NCBI RefSeq assembly: GCF_002575655.3
Contig: NC_053040.3
Coordinates: forward strand, 149,483,148 to 149,547,147
Direction of reading: 5' to 3'
Source of the DNA: Aegilops tauschii subsp. strangulata
Lineage: Eukaryota > Streptophyta > Magnoliopsida > Poales > Poaceae
DNA length: 64,000 bases
Of the stretch, positions 22,301 to 34,653 are shown in pieces. The notes under the pieces were generated by a model, which saw only the letters and a program-made list of their open reading frames with translations, had not been told where the DNA came from and did no database searches. The stretch's first letter is position 1. Each line of letters starts with the position of its first letter. The position numbers and the translations under genes are program-made.

Positions 22301-23774
22301 GACCGAAAGAATCCGTGAAGCCCAGAAGACAGACAAGGGAATTACAGAGATAAAGGAAAAGATGTGTAACGGAAAGGCGAAAGGTTTTCGTGAAGATGAG
22401 CACGGAACTTTATGGTTTGAGGATCGCATCTATGTGCCTAATGACCCAGAGGTCAGGAAGTTAATTCTTCAGGAGGCCCATGATTCACCGTACTCGATTC
22501 ACCCAGGCAACACCAAGATGTATCTGGATTTGAAGGAAAGTTTCTGGTGGATAGGTATGAAGAAGGATATTGCCGAGTACGTAGCAGTGTGCGATGTTTG
22601 TCAGCGAGTAAAGGCGGAACATCAGAAGCCAGCAGGGTTACTTCAACCTTTGCCGATACCCGAGTGGAAATGGGAAAAACTTGGAATGGATTTTATCACA
22701 GGATTACTGAGGACCCGTTCAGGTTATGATTCTATCTGGGTAGTGGTTGATCGCTTGACCAAGGTAGCTCATTTCATTCCCGTGAGGACCACATATACCA
22801 GCGCTAAGTTAGCCAAGATATACATGACCAGGATCGTATGTCTGCATGGAGTTCCAAGGAGTATCGTGTCAGATAGAGGAACACAATTTACCTCAAAGTT
22901 TTGGAATCAGTTGCATGAAACTTTGGGTACGAGGCTGGAGTTCAGTACAGCTTTTCATCCGCAGACAGATGGACAGACCGAGAGAGTCAACTAGATTTTG
23001 GAGGACATGTTGAGAGCCTGTGCGCTAGACTATGGGTCTAGCTGGGATGACAACTTGCCATATGTAGAGTTCTCGTACAACAACAGCTATCAGACCAGTC
23101 TGAAGATGGCTCCTTTCGAAGCTCTATACGGAAGGAGGTGTAGAACACCATTGCTATGGGATGGTGTTGGAGACCGAAAACTTTTTGGTCCCGATCTTAT
23201 CAGAGACTCCGAAGAGAAGGTCAAGCTGATTCGAGATAGACTCAAGATAGCACAGTCGAGATAGAAGAGTTATGCCGACAGTAAACGCAAGGAGATAACG
23301 TATGAAGTTGGAGACCGAGCATATCTCCGTGTGTCCCCACTTCGTGGAATCAAGAGGTTTGGTGTTAAAGGAAAGTTGGCACCCAGGTTCATTGGCCCCT
23401 ACAAAATCCTCGAACGCAGAGGAGAAGTCGCTTACAAGCTGGAATTGCCGGAAGGATTGTCCGGAGTTCACGATGTCTTCCATGTTTCTCAGCTGAAGAA
23501 ATGCCATGCTGAGATGGCCGAAATTCCGTTGAGAGACACAGTGCCCCTAGAGGCCATACAACTCGACAGTGATCTGACTTATCAGGAGAAACCCGTCCGA
23601 ATTCTCGAGGCTGCAAACAGAGTCACCCGCAGCAAGATCATCAAGTTTTGCAAGGTTCTGTGGAGTCATCATTCCGAGGAGGAAGCCACCTGGGAGCGAG
23701 AAGAAGACCTCCGCCGAGACCACGCGCACCTATTTGCTAGCCAACCCGAATCTCGAGGGCGAGATTCATCTTAA
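19356..23774 (+). pseudogene. gag-pol: Tekay-like gag-pol polyprotein with three in-frame TAG stops
   Basis: One frame runs from the ATG at 19356 to TAA at 23772. In order it has a gag domain (ASWWENY near 19665), a CCHC knuckle ([14 protein letters not shown] at about 20257), protease ([13 protein letters not shown] at about 20463), RT ([19 protein letters not shown], the YxDD-equivalent, at about 21400), RNase H ([13 protein letters not shown]), integrase with its HHCC finger ([12 protein letters not shown]) and core ([16 protein letters not shown]), and a C-terminal chromodomain (about 23580-23710) that would guide insertion to heterochromatin. TAG codons at 19725, 22992 and 23262 break it without any frameshift. 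No other loss is seen. Confidence 0.93.
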
Positions 23775-23786
23775 GGTGGGTAGGTG

Positions 23787-26700
23787 TGTAACATCCCAAA
23801 TTTTAAATTTGGAATGTTTTACAATTATTAGCTAAGCATCTATGCATTTTGATTGAAATTGAGTGGCATTTGAAAATTTCAGAGGCAGTTGAGTTTGTGT
23901 TGTGAATTGAACTTGTTTTGGCATTGAAATTTATTTCAAATATCCCTGACAAATACTTGATCAAAAGTATGAGAGGAGCTAACATGGCACTCCAAAAATG
24001 TCAGAATAAATGTATTGCCAAAAAGTTTGAATTCAAATTTGAACTTTATTTGGGATTTCCAGAATTTTTTTGTTTGAGTTTTACCTCTGGAAAAATGTGC
24101 ACGTTGTAGGATTAATTCCCCTGAGAATTTTGATATATATATGTCCTATATAAAAATAATATATATGTTTTCTTCCTTCCCTCTATTTCAAAAAAAAAGA
24201 GAAAGCCCCGAGCTGGCCAGGCCAACCGGCCCAGCACCCAGGAACCAGCCGGCCCAGCCCACCGACGCCGAGCCGGCCTGCCCCAGCGCGCCCGCACGCC
24301 CGAACCCTCTCCCGATCGGTCGCCCGATCCTCTCTCCCTCTCTCTCTCTCACTAACGCGCTGGCCCCACCTCTTTCTTTCCCCCTCGTGCACGGCATGCC
24401 GCACCGGAGCACGCGCAGAGCGCGCCCGACACCGCGATCTTCTCGGGATCGCGATCCCGCGTCGCCCCCTCGTCCAAGTCCATGTCCTATAAGTTCCCCT
24501 CGCTCTCCTCTCTCGAACCACCTAAAACCCTACGCTCCAAACCCACCACAGCGCACGCCATCGCCATTCGCATCTCGCCGCCGCCGCCTCGGTTCGCCGC
24601 CACGTTCGCCGCCGGTGAGCACCACCTCGAACCCTCTTTCCATCCAAGCACCCCCCTCGCCGTTTCCCACCTTTTTGACAAGGTTTGGTCGCCCAGGAAC
24701 GACCGAAGCCTCCGCCCCGAGCATCACCGCCCGCCGCCGGAGTTGCAGAGCACCAGGAGCCCCGCCGAGCTCGTCCCACTCGCCTCCGTCATCTTCGACC
24801 ATCACCGAGACCACCCTCGACCTCGCCACGCTTCGCCGCACCTCTCCGACACCTTCTCCGACCTCCCTGACTACCAGAGCCGCCGCACCGCCAACGCCCG
24901 AGCCGCCGCCGTCGTCTCCGTTCGTCGCCGCCGACGCTGTAAGCCCGAGATCCCCTCCACCGTTGGATCTCGCATGTATGGCCTAGATTAGAAGCAACGA
25001 AGGGGTACGGTTTTATTTAATAGATCGGTTTTACTTACGGTTTTTTTGTTAGATCGAACCGGTCGACGTTTCTGTTTAGCCGCGGGCGCTTTTTATTTAG
25101 ATTTTGCCTGAGCGGCATATAGGCCCAATAGCGCGGTTTTCTTTTTAGTTTTATTTCTCAGTTTCTGGTTTTAGCAGAATAGTTCTGTTTTTGTTTTTAC
25201 TATTTCTTTTAGTTGGTTCATTATTTTTAGTTGATTCTTTTTTTGTGAGTTTGAAAATTTGTTGTAGTTTCTGTAGAAAATATGTTCAGCCATGTTTAAA
25301 TTATTAGAAATAGTTTTACATTAGATTTAGACAGATTAGTTTTTCTGCCACAAATTGAGCTAGGATTTTTTTAGTGATTCTTTTTGCTACTGCTTAGTTT
25401 TGACCATGCCTAGCAGTAGGAACTTGTTTGGGTATTTTAGATTTAATAAATAATTAGTTTTATGTCGAAATCAAGTTTTTCTTGTTTATTTAGCTAGCTG
25501 ATGTTTTCCTACTGTTCTAGTTAGCAAATTATTTTATTTTTATTATTTTATATTTTATTTTAGATTAGTTTCTGTAGCTACAGAGGATGAACTTTTATTT
25601 ACAGTAGAATAAAAGTTTTATTTTATTTTCTTTGCTAGGATTGTTTTAGGCATAATAGGAGTTCTATAATAGCTTTTGATGTGATTCTTTTTGCTCCTAG
25701 TTTGTATGATGTTTTCCCTTCTGTTAGTTAGCAAAACCAATGCTTAGGTTCTGTTAAGAAAAGTTTTAGTTGTGTAAAACTATTTCTTAGTTGTTGCTTG
25801 ATATGATGAAAACCTTGATTTGCTTTCTCCGAGTTTTTCTTTGGTTTTGGTTTGAGTGCTTGGGTGTTTTACTTCAACTTGCTGTTATGTTATATTGTGC
25901 TATACTTATTTGTGCTATTGTTTGACTTGGTAGAATTTCCGGAGTGCGAAGCCTGCTATTACGAGTCGCTAGCTTTCGAAGACCGTCAGCCAGGCAAGTC
26001 ATTTGATCATGTTTTTACAATACCTATGATTTTATTGCATTAGAGTTATACCTCCCCACCATTCATGCAGTAGGAGAATTTTGTTAAGTTATGTTCTTGA
26101 GTAGTATCATGAGGTAGGATGAACCCTTCTCCCTTGTTACCGATGCCCGGGACGATGTAGTTTATTTTGCTATGCTTTAGTAGACGGGGTTGGTTGAGTG
26201 ATTCATAAGGGAGATGCGAGAGTCAAGATGATGACAACCCCATGACGTCAAGCTCAAGATGGACTTCAAAATTCACTACTGGGTGGAGGACGGTTGACGG
26301 GCACCCTGGAGAAACCAGCGGATGGCCGGGATGCATGGAGAAGCGCCATGACATCTTGCGGAAAGCTTCACCCAGCCACGAAGAGACGGATGGATACCCC
26401 ATTGACCGGAAGCTTACCTGTGCAGCCGCAAGCCATTATGGGCTCTGGCTGGGTTGACCCTAGGCGTGACTCTGGCCGGACGGTGCTATGAGATGTAGAA
26501 GAACGGTAGGATTGGATGGGCACCGGCAGTGGCCCAGAGGATTTCTTCGGAAGACCCTGTTTCGTTCGTCCCGTCTTCAAACACCAGGCAGTGCGAAGAC
26601 TTAAAGGAGGGAACGATTCTTGCGGGTAAAGTGCACAAACCTCTGCAGAGTAACAACCTAATCGATTAGCCGTGTCCCCGGTTACGGACAAATGAGCCTC

Positions 26701-27295
26701 TGGAATTGGAGTATTTCGGATATCTCAACACTGAACTTAATAAATTAATTGAGGGGGTTATTTAATAATTGGGAACGAGACATTGGTTGGCGGAACCATC
26801 TCAATAACTACCAACAATTTTGTAGTAATTGCAAACAAGTCCTTGTTGTAGGGAAAACCCGGCTTTTTCGCAAAACAATGAAACTTAGAGCCCCATAGCC
26901 AAATTGCATATAGTATTAGTAATTTTATTGTTGTTCTCTCTTCATGACTTGCCGGCATATTCAAAATGCTGACCTACACGGCTGCAACGTCTTATGTTGC
27001 AGAGGAGTTTTCCGATCAGGAGTGAGGCTACGATTCACGCTTGGCGATTGCCCTATGGAGTCAGATGGACTCGCTATTCGTCTACGCTTCCGCAGCTTTA
27101 TTTAGTTTATTTCTCATGAGTTGGCCTTCGGCCGAATTTATTATGATGTAATAAAGACTCGGTATGAGAATCGTGTAATAAATTCAGGTGTGATTGAACT
27201 TTGAATCTTTGCATCAATGTACTGTGTGTGCCAGCATGATCTTGGGATGGTACAGCTACACAGAGACTTGACCGATTTCGGGTCGGGTCGTTACA
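23787..27295 (+). repeat. 3' LTR of the Tekay-like element
   Basis: The LTR is 3509 bp and nearly identical to 14714-18229. It follows the purine tract AAGGTGGGTAGG and is followed by the second ATCGG target copy. Differences from the 5' LTR include a TA-repeat indel near 24135 and single-base changes. Confidence 0.93.
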
Positions 27296-27300
27296 ATCGG

Positions 27301-28050
27301 ATCCATGTGGCTCGTTTTGGTGGCGAGATGTCACAAAATTGATGCCCATATACGGAGGAATCTCAAAAGTACAAGTGGCAAACGGTAGGAAAGTACTTTT
27401 CTGGAAAGACTTATGGGCCGACAACATTATTGCCGACAAGTATCCAAGAGCGCTCTCTTACACCATCAATGAAGACGTATCAGTCCGGGATTTCTTGTCC
27501 ATCACGTCACTCCGGGAGGCGTTTCACCTCCCACTCTTGGAACAGGCATACGCTGAAGTTCGCCAACTTCAAACTAACACGGTGACGACTGTCTTATCCA
27601 ATGAGCAAGACATTTGGTCATATGTTTGGGGCGCAGTACAATTCACTGCACACAAATACTATACGTTCTACTTCCGAGAAATATGTGCACATGAGGCTTT
27701 TCGATGGATATGGAAATCAAGATCCACCATGAAAATAAAAGTATTCGGTTGGTTATTACTCTCAGACCGCCTAAACACAAGGAATATGCTTAAATGACGA
27801 CATTACAATATTGGAGAGGACCACAACTGCATTCTCTGTGGACTACAAATTGAGGAAACCTTGGAGCACTTGTTCTTTGAATGCCACTTCAGTACTGATT
27901 GCTGGACCAGCCTTGGTCTTTTCTGGCCACAAGGAGCATCAAGACTACAAAATATTACTATGGCCAAAAACAATTGGGATCGACCTCTTTTCATGGAGAT
28001 GTTCTTGCTCCGGCATGGAGCATATGGAAGGAACGCAATAACAAACACTT
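27301..28050 (+). pseudogene. LINE ORF2 C-terminus with zf-RVT domain
   Basis: The upstream part of this reading frame lies at 14489-14713 and includes CRPKECGGLGVIDLK, a motif common after the RT domain of plant LINEs. The frame resumes here with GRKVLFWKDLWAD and FRWIWKSRSTMKIKVFGWLL. A Cys/His cluster then follows (CILCG, EHLFFEC), which is the zf-RVT domain. An in-frame TGA at 27795 and later shifts break it. Confidence 0.85.
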
Positions 28051-28329
28051 CACGGGGATTGCACCAACAAAGGCATCTTGGTTAGGTAGACTTAAGAATG
28101 ATTTCTCTCTCCTTGCCTATAGGGTTAAGGAAAAACACAAACATCTCACCCCCCTCATTCTCTCCTCAATAGTTTAGTCCTTCCTTCACCCCCCAAAGGG
28201 GGGTTGCCACAAGCTCTCAGATGTAAAGCTTCCATGTAAATTGTAATTTGTACCCTGTTACTTTAATACAAAAATAACAGTAGGAGGTTCTCCTACTGTT
28301 CAAGGTTCAAAAAAAAGATTATATTGTTC

Positions 28330-28400
28330 AGACTCATGATTTTGCCTATTCCCCTAAAATGAATTTGTAGTACCGCATGGAGTCGGGCGAAATTGATCCC
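28330..28400 (+). other. Harbinger remnant between LINE and LTR E
   Basis: This short stretch follows the LINE target duplication and must continue the Harbinger element split at 14488. It is cut off by the TGATACG start of LTR E at 28401. It holds no recognisable motif of its own. Confidence 0.6.
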
Positions 28401-28897
28401 TGATACGCCTCCAACATATCTATAATTTTTTTTAATGTTCCATGCTATTATAGTATCAATTTTGGATGTTTTATATGTCATTAGATGCAATTATATATCT
28501 TTTTTTGGGACTAACATATTAACTCAGTGTCCAGTGCCAGTTGCTATTTTTTTTGCATGTTTTTGGCTTTTCAAAAAATCAATATCAAACAAAGTCCAAA
28601 CGGAGAAAAAACTTTGGATTATTTTTTTCTGGACGAGAAGACACCCTAGAAGGTTCGGGAGGAGGCTAGAGGAGCCACAAGGGAGCAACAATCCCTGGGG
28701 GCAACCCTAGGCTTGTGGGGCCCTCGTGGCACATCAAACCCTAATTCCACCTCTATAAATACTCGAATATTCCCCTGACATCAGAGAGACACCCGAAATA
28801 CTTTTTCTGTCGTCGCAAGTTCTAGAACCACGAGATCCTATCTGAAGACCTTCTCCGGTACTCTGTCGGAGGGGGATTTGATCACGGAGGGGGCTCT
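28401..28897 (+). repeat. Athila-type Gypsy LTR (element E), left piece
   Basis: It begins TGATACGCCTCCAACATATC, typical of a common Triticeae Gypsy LTR group, and has a TATAAATA box at 28754-28761. It is interrupted at 28897 by element A and resumes at 45422. No internal region of E was found, so it is a partial LTR. Confidence 0.75.
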
Positions 28898-30087
28898 TGT
28901 CGGCGGGAAACAACACCTATGGGATCACAAGAATCCCTACTACAGTTGCCGAGGCGCGGGGTTGTGAGAAGAGCAGGATTAACAGTTAGCACAAGGATCA
29001 TTTACCCAGGTTCGGGCCGTGAGGATGCGTAATACCCTAGTCCTGCTTTGGTGGATGTATTGAGTGTTCTTGTGTTCTTGAGCTAGCTACGGGGTGCAAC
29101 TTGCCCAAAAGAGCCGAATCCCTCTCCAGTATGCCATGGGCCTCCTTTTATAGTCGAAAGGGGCTGCCACAGTGGCACACAGGAGGTGGAAAGGTATACA
29201 GTGTCGCGAGCTTATCGCCCGGGTTACAGGACAAGACGCATTTAATGCGTAGCTTAGGTGTCCCTTAGCTTTATCGGGCACGGGAACAAGGCCCGTCCCG
29301 TCCGTCGCCGCCTCGCCTTGCTTCGACACGCGCCCAGGCCAGCGATGCATGCGGCGCCATGTAGGCAGGCAGGCAGCTGAGGTGGCGCGGTGGTAGGGTC
29401 TTCACGAAGATCTTCATGCCACCACGCAGGTGCTTGCTGAGTTGGCTCGGAAGCCGCCCGTCGCCACGCAAGTGCCTGCCCAGCTGGTTGAGCTAGCAGC
29501 TGCATGCGAACGGCGGTGGAGTCTTGGCAGGCGCGGGCCTGGCTGTGGCCCTGCTGGCGCCCTCGGCAAGGGTCTTGCCAGGAGGCCCGGCAAGGGTCTT
29601 GCCGTGGTGCTGTGGTCGTCCCCGGCAAGGCGCTTGCCGGGGGTCTTGTGGATTTCCTCGGCAAGGATCTCGCCAAGGGTCGCCATCTTCTGTTCCTCAT
29701 TTGACCTCATGTATTCATGATCTTGACGAAGATCTGCATGCCACCACAGAGGTGCCTCCCGAGCCTTGGTTCCAATACAGCCGTTGGCGACGCTCGGAAC
29801 CCTCGGGCTCAAGGGTGGCTCGCTCTGTGGGTGTTGGGCAAGTTGCCCTGGCAAGGCTCTTGCCGGGGCCGCGGAGGCCGGCCTGGCAAGGATCTTGCCG
29901 GGGGAGTCCACCTCGCCCCTTTGCTCCCTGTGTCTCTGACCTTGGCATTGCCTCGGTTGTCTTGTGCTTCGGCTTCTCTCTGGCTCCCCTCCTTTGCCCT
30001 GCTACGTGCGGCCGCGACGCGCGGCTCTGACTGCCCGTGCACAAGTAAAGGGGTCAAAAGGAGAGCCCCTACTTTTGTACACCGACA
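28898..30087 (-). repeat. 3' LTR of element A
   Basis: The LTR is 1190 bp. In minus-strand reading it starts TGTCGGTGTACAAAAGTAGG and has a CTATAAAAGG box at about 29153-29144. It contains many copies of the short imperfect palindrome GGCAAGGNTCTTGCC. It has one extra 24-bp unit near 29580 compared with the right LTR. Confidence 0.9.
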
Positions 30088-30494
30088 GGAGCCCCCGGGC
30101 CCAGGCCACACATAAGCGCGACGCGTTGTTGGGCCAGGCCCAGAACGGTGTGCGGGCAGGCGGGGCGGATTTCCACCGCAGTAACTGTTTCGTCCGCTGC
30201 GCTTCACCGCGACCTGCGTTGAACGCGCGATGTGGAGGGGCGTGCGTGACGTGGGGGTCATGCGTGGGGCGGTTCCCGCACGCATGCGTCACATCATAGT
30301 TAATGGGAAAGGAGGCGGCCCACGCCTTCCCCGTAAAAAGGAATAATCGCAGGCGCGCTGCTCACTTTACCCCCCTTCCTGCGTCTTCTCCAATCTTAGA
30401 GCCGCCGCCCCCTTCTCCTTCCTTCCTAAGCTTTCGCCTTTACTCACTGCCACTGCGTCTCCGCTGTCTTCTGTCTCTTGCCCCCCCAGCCGCC
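30088..30494 (+). promoter_or_regulatory. Leader ahead of the antisense gene of element A
   Basis: The stretch between the LTR and the ATG at 30495 is GC-rich and becomes CT-rich from 30360, like a plant 5' UTR. In minus-strand reading its left edge (CCCGGGGGCTCC) is the purine-rich tract of element A. I see no clear TATA box. Confidence 0.4.
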
Positions 30495-33400
30495 ATGGCG
30501 CCCAAATCCACCAAGGGCAAGGGAGTGGCCAAGAATGCCGGAGCGACGGAGCCGCCGGAGAGTGCGTTGGCGGCGCAGCGGACGCAGCTCGCCTACTTCC
30601 CCTCGACGGTCGACGTGTTCGAGCTCCGGGAGGCCTTCAAACCCCTGTGGGGGTGAAGACGGGGGGAGAGACGACGGGGCATCCAGCCACGCGCGTCATC
30701 CCCGCCAATTGCGCCGAGGCCGCCTCAAATCGGTACCCTTTCTTTGTCGACTACTTCTCCTGCGGGATCTGTCCCCCTTCTCCGATTTCTTCAATGACGT
30801 CATGCACACCTACGACTTCCACCTTTTGGATTTTACTCCAAATGCCATGGCGTGCATGGCTCTTTTCGCGCACCTCTGCGAGGGCTTCGCCGGGGTGCAT
30901 CCCAACACGGCGCTCTTCCGCCACTACTTCTTCCCTCGGATCCAACCGGGGGGCGCCATTTCCGGTTGCGTCACCTGGATCCCGCGGTCCAAGGGGGCAT
31001 ACCCGGAGGGCGCCATGAAGGATAGGTGGGAAGAATGGCGGGACCGGCAGTGCTGGATTGAAGAGAAAGACCCGCCGAACTTTTGCCGGGTCCGCGACGC
31101 GCCGCCGGTTCACCGGGGCGACTGGAGCGATGTCGACGCCGACGATGCGAAGCTCACGGTCGCGACCATCAGGATCCTTCGCCTTACCGAGGCCGGGCTC
31201 ACCCTTGAGATGATTGGGGCGGATTTCATCCGCCGCCGAATCGCTCCGCTGCATAACAAGGGGAGGCCGGCCTGGCTCTTCACGAACGCCGCCGACATCA
31301 TGAGGCTTCGCCCCGGCCTCGACCACAACTTCACGATGATGGGGCACGCCCACTTCTGCCAGCGGCTCTTCCAGCTCAACGTGAACCGCGACGGCGAGGT
31401 CGAGCGGACCAGCAAGGCCGCAAGGGCTGCCGCGAAGGCTGGCAAGGTCGCCAAGGGGCCCTTGTTCAAGTTGCCGGCAGGAGTGGTCCCGCTGAGCAAC
31501 AACTCGCGCTGGACCGACATCATCGCCATGATGCCGGACTTCAACGCGCATGGCCTTGACCCGAGCTGGGTCGAGCCGGAGGAAATTCTAGTGCAGGAGT
31601 TCTTCGACACCTTGCATGAGGGGTACGTCACCGCCGAGCCGCGGCTCGTCCAGGACACCACCCAGGCAGAGCTGGACTACGTCGCCGCCAGGGCGATGGA
31701 GGCGAAGCTTGCCGAGGAGGCCGGCAGCACCGGTGGCGTGGAGGACAAGGCTACGGCGGAGGCGGAGGAGAAGGAGCTCGTCCAGTGAGCGGAGGCCGCT
31801 GGGAGGTCAGCAGCGCCGGCACCGGGGCTCCTCTCGTCGAGGGTGTGGTCGACGAGTCGTCTTCGGAGGAGGCCGAAGCTGTCGACCCTCCGGCCACGGG
31901 GAGAGGGCGAGTCCTGCGGCGGGCCACTTCCAGCTAGCCGGTCCGGCCCGTCAAGGCCGCATGGCGGCCAAAGTCTCCGGAGGAGTCCGCGCGTCAGACG
32001 AGGGCCGCGGCGGCGAAGAAGGTGGTGAAGGCTGCGGTGGCGAAGAAGAAAGCATCTGCCTCCTCTTCATCCAAGCGCGCGCAGACTTCGCCCTCCTCCC
32101 ATCCTTCGGCAGACATCGACGTGGAGGTCACCTTTGACTTCGGGTCCCTCAGCCCAAGGAGGAAGAGGAAGGCAACAAAGGAGGAGGTGGATGACGAGTA
32201 AGTATCTTGCTCCTTTCTGTCATCTCTGTCTCCTCAATCTGTGCCGCTTGTCTTGACTTGTTTTCACGTTTGTAGGGATGCGGAGACGCTGGCCCAGAGG
32301 GTGAAGAGGGCCAAGGCCTTGGCGGGCGGCCAGCCCCCGGCGGGTACTTCGAGGGCACCACTGGTGGTGTTGAGCAGCCCGGACAGCAGCCCCCGGCACA
32401 GCCCCCAGCGTAAGTTCATCACTCACCCCTCGTCAACATGTGTTGGGGGCACGATCTCTTGGTGCTGACCTTGCCGTGGTCGCAGGAGGAGGACAACAGC
32501 AGGAGGAGCCACAGAGGGCTACCCCCAACACGCCGCCCCCATCGACCATGCCGCCCCGAGGGGCGTCCCCGGCAAGGGCGCCAAGCACCGATCCCACGCA
32601 CATGGAGGAGGAGGAGGAGAGCTTGGGCGCCGGCGGCTTCGCCTCGGAGCCAAATGTTGGTGGGGAGGGGACCTCTGCTCCCCGGCCCGGCGCTGGTAAG
32701 CCGTTCGCCTTTCGTCCCTGTTCTTTTTTTTTCTTTGCTGGCTCTTGGTCTTGGCTTTGTCTTATCCCCTTCTTGGTATCCAGATCGTCCGTCGGCGGAC
32801 CAGGAGGACATAGACGCCGTCATCGAGGATGTCACCAAGGATGCCGCGGCAGAGGCCGAGAAGATCGCTGCCAAGGAGACCGCCAAGGGTGCTGCCGAAG
32901 ACGCCGCCAAGGGGCCCGCCGGGGAGCCCAGCAAGGGGCCTACCGGGGAGGCCGGCAAGGCCGCCACCGAGGAGGAGGTGGTCGATGACCAGCCTTCCCC
33001 CTCCGCTGCCTCCGGCTCCGGTAGGTATCTGAGGGTGACCGATGACCTCTTCGTCCACATCCCAGGGGCGTCCAGCTCCAGGGCGCCCATCGAGGGAGAG
33101 GTGTTCGACGAAGAGGTGCTTGCCGCCGCCGGGCTCGAGGTCGTCAACGAGCCGAGCACCGGTGGCGACGGCTCTCAGGAGGAGCGGCTTCTCCAGGCCA
33201 TGGCGCCAATTTCTGGAAGCTCCAGGCGCTCCACCGCGCTCGCCTAGACAAGGCCAAGTCCAGGATGACAACGGTGGACAAGGCGGAGGCGGACCTCAAG
33301 GTGCGCGTCGCCGAGGCGCAGACTTGGTTCCGCCAAGCTAGCGAAGAGCTGAAGGCCGCCCAGGGCGAGCTGGCCGACATCGAGAAGGCCCAGGAGACGG

Positions 33401-34380
33401 CGGAGAGCTTGGCCGCCGCAGCCGAGGCCGCTCGGACCCAACACCAGGCCGCGCTGAACTCCCAGCCCCCAGGAGGAGGATCTTGCCAAACGCGAGGCGG
33501 ATATCGATGCCAAACTCCGCGCCAAGGACGAGGAGGTGGAGAAACTTGTCGTGCAGTGGACCCAAGAGCTGGAGCAGAGGCACAGGGAGGCGCTCGACGC
33601 CCAAGCTCTGGTTCACGCCGGGAAGGTGAAGGAGCTGGAGGTGGAGTGGGACGAGCTAAAGGGCCAGGCCCTGAAGCTGTCCCAGGAGAAGGACACGCTC
33701 AACGGCGCCCTGACGGAGGGGCAGGGTGCGGCCGTCAGCAGGGCCGGGGAGCTCTTCGAAGCCAACAACTCCATCAAAGATCTCAAGCTGAAGCTGGAGG
33801 GTCTCGAGGGGATGCTGTCGGAGAGCAAGGCCCGGGAGGAGATCCTGGCCAAGGATCTGGAGGCCGAGAAGCTGTAGCAGAAGAACAAAGCCGCCAGCCA
33901 CAAGGATTTTGTGGAGGGCGAGAATCGCTGGCTCAGCCGCCTCAAGGACGTCGCCGGTAGGATCACCATGCAGCTGGCTACCATGGGGATCCCAAATGTG
34001 AGGTACGCCCCAGAGCGCAGCGGGACTACCAACGCCAAGTTGACCCTGTTCTTCGAGGGTGTTCTCGGGGCCTTGGAGCAGTTCCACTCCAACAGGGTGG
34101 CTTTACTGGCCGACGAGAACCGAAGGCTCTGCCGGGGTGCCATGACCAAGGTCCTCACCAAGGTGGCGTACTGGAACCCCACCCTTGACTTCGACGCCGC
34201 GCTGGAGAGCTTGCCGAAGGGTACTGACCTCGCGCCGCTCAAGTAGCGTATTGAGCCCATCATCAGCCTCATCGATGAAATTCAAAGGGTGGGGGCCAGC
34301 GCCGGGATTAGGCACCCCATTTCTTATCGCCGCTGCAGGTTCATGACCAAGACAATTTCTATCTTTAGTTAGAACCGCAG
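30495..34380 (+). pseudogene. Antisense intron-containing gene of element A ('putative gypsy type transposon' class)
   Basis: It lies on the strand opposite element A's own transcription. The start MAPKSTKGKGVAKNAG (30495) leads into a globular part with FFVDYFSCG, DFHLLDFTPNAMACM and GCVTWIPRSKG, resembling the PF04195 family abundant in grass Gypsy elements. The C-terminal half is Ala/Glu/Lys-rich coiled coil (33265-34246; EELKAAQGELADIEKA). Three short GT-AG introns are visible: 32198-32275, 32410-32485 and 32696-32783. Frame changes near 30655 and 30770, a TGA at 31786, a shift near 33470 and TAGs at about 33875 and 34244 break it. The cellular role is unknown. Confidence 0.75.
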
Positions 34381-34653
34381 CAACAATTTGATGTAATATA
34401 ACTCTGCAATACTTTTGATACAATGCATGTTATTTTCCTGTTCGATTTTCCTTTGTATGTCCACCCTACGTTAACAGGGTAGGCTTGCCGGCGCGTAAAC
34501 CCAGGGCGGCGTCTTGAGGACAGATCCCCATTGGCCTGCCGGGTGTGTTTGCTGCCGGGCAAACCACCTTACCGCCCTTAACGCAGCCGCTCGACCTGTC
34601 GAGCTTGACTCGAGTCAAAATCGAGAGCGTTGCCAAGTGCGGAAGGCTACCCT
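34381..34653. other. Element A spacer after the antisense gene
   Basis: This is non-coding. Its last 70 bp (GCCGCTCGACCTGTCGAG...GCGTTGCCAAGTGCGGAAGG) are a diverged copy of the DNA at 36367-36440, so element A carries a degenerate tandem repeat here. It ends with the ACCCT target site used by Angela. Confidence 0.55.

Larger units (their letters stand above)
14714..27295 (+). mobile_element. Ty3/Gypsy chromovirus, Tekay-like, structurally complete
   Basis: This 12.6-kb element has 3.5-kb LTRs that begin TGTAACATCC and end CGTTACA, and a perfect 5-bp target duplication ATCGG (14709-14713 and 27296-27300). It has a Met-tRNA-like primer site, an extra ORF, a gag-pol frame ending in a chromodomain and a purine tract at 23773-23786. 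Long LTRs plus a chromodomain point to the Tekay/Del clade (inference). Across the first 420 bp the two LTRs differ by about five substitutions and a few short indels, suggesting a fairly recent insertion. The gag-pol carries three stops, so this copy is not autonomous. Confidence 0.93.
14489..28314 (+). mobile_element. 5'-truncated LINE, split by the Tekay element
   Basis: The LINE pieces are 14489-14713 and 27301-28314, about 1.2 kb together. It ends in an A run and is flanked by a 15-bp duplication, AAGATTATATTGTTC, at 14474-14488 and 28315-28329. This is the hallmark of target-primed reverse transcription. The left end starts inside the ORF, so the copy was already 5'-truncated when it inserted into the Harbinger element. 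The Gypsy element later inserted at 14714. Confidence 0.92.

Noticed and set aside
30751..31551. 266-codon minus-strand ORF
   Set aside because: It is a mirror frame of the antisense-gene coding region of element A in GC-rich DNA, with no domain.
32419..33159. 246-codon minus-strand ORF
   Set aside because: It is Ser/Ala/Gly low complexity, lies opposite exons and introns of the plus-strand gene and reads through its introns.
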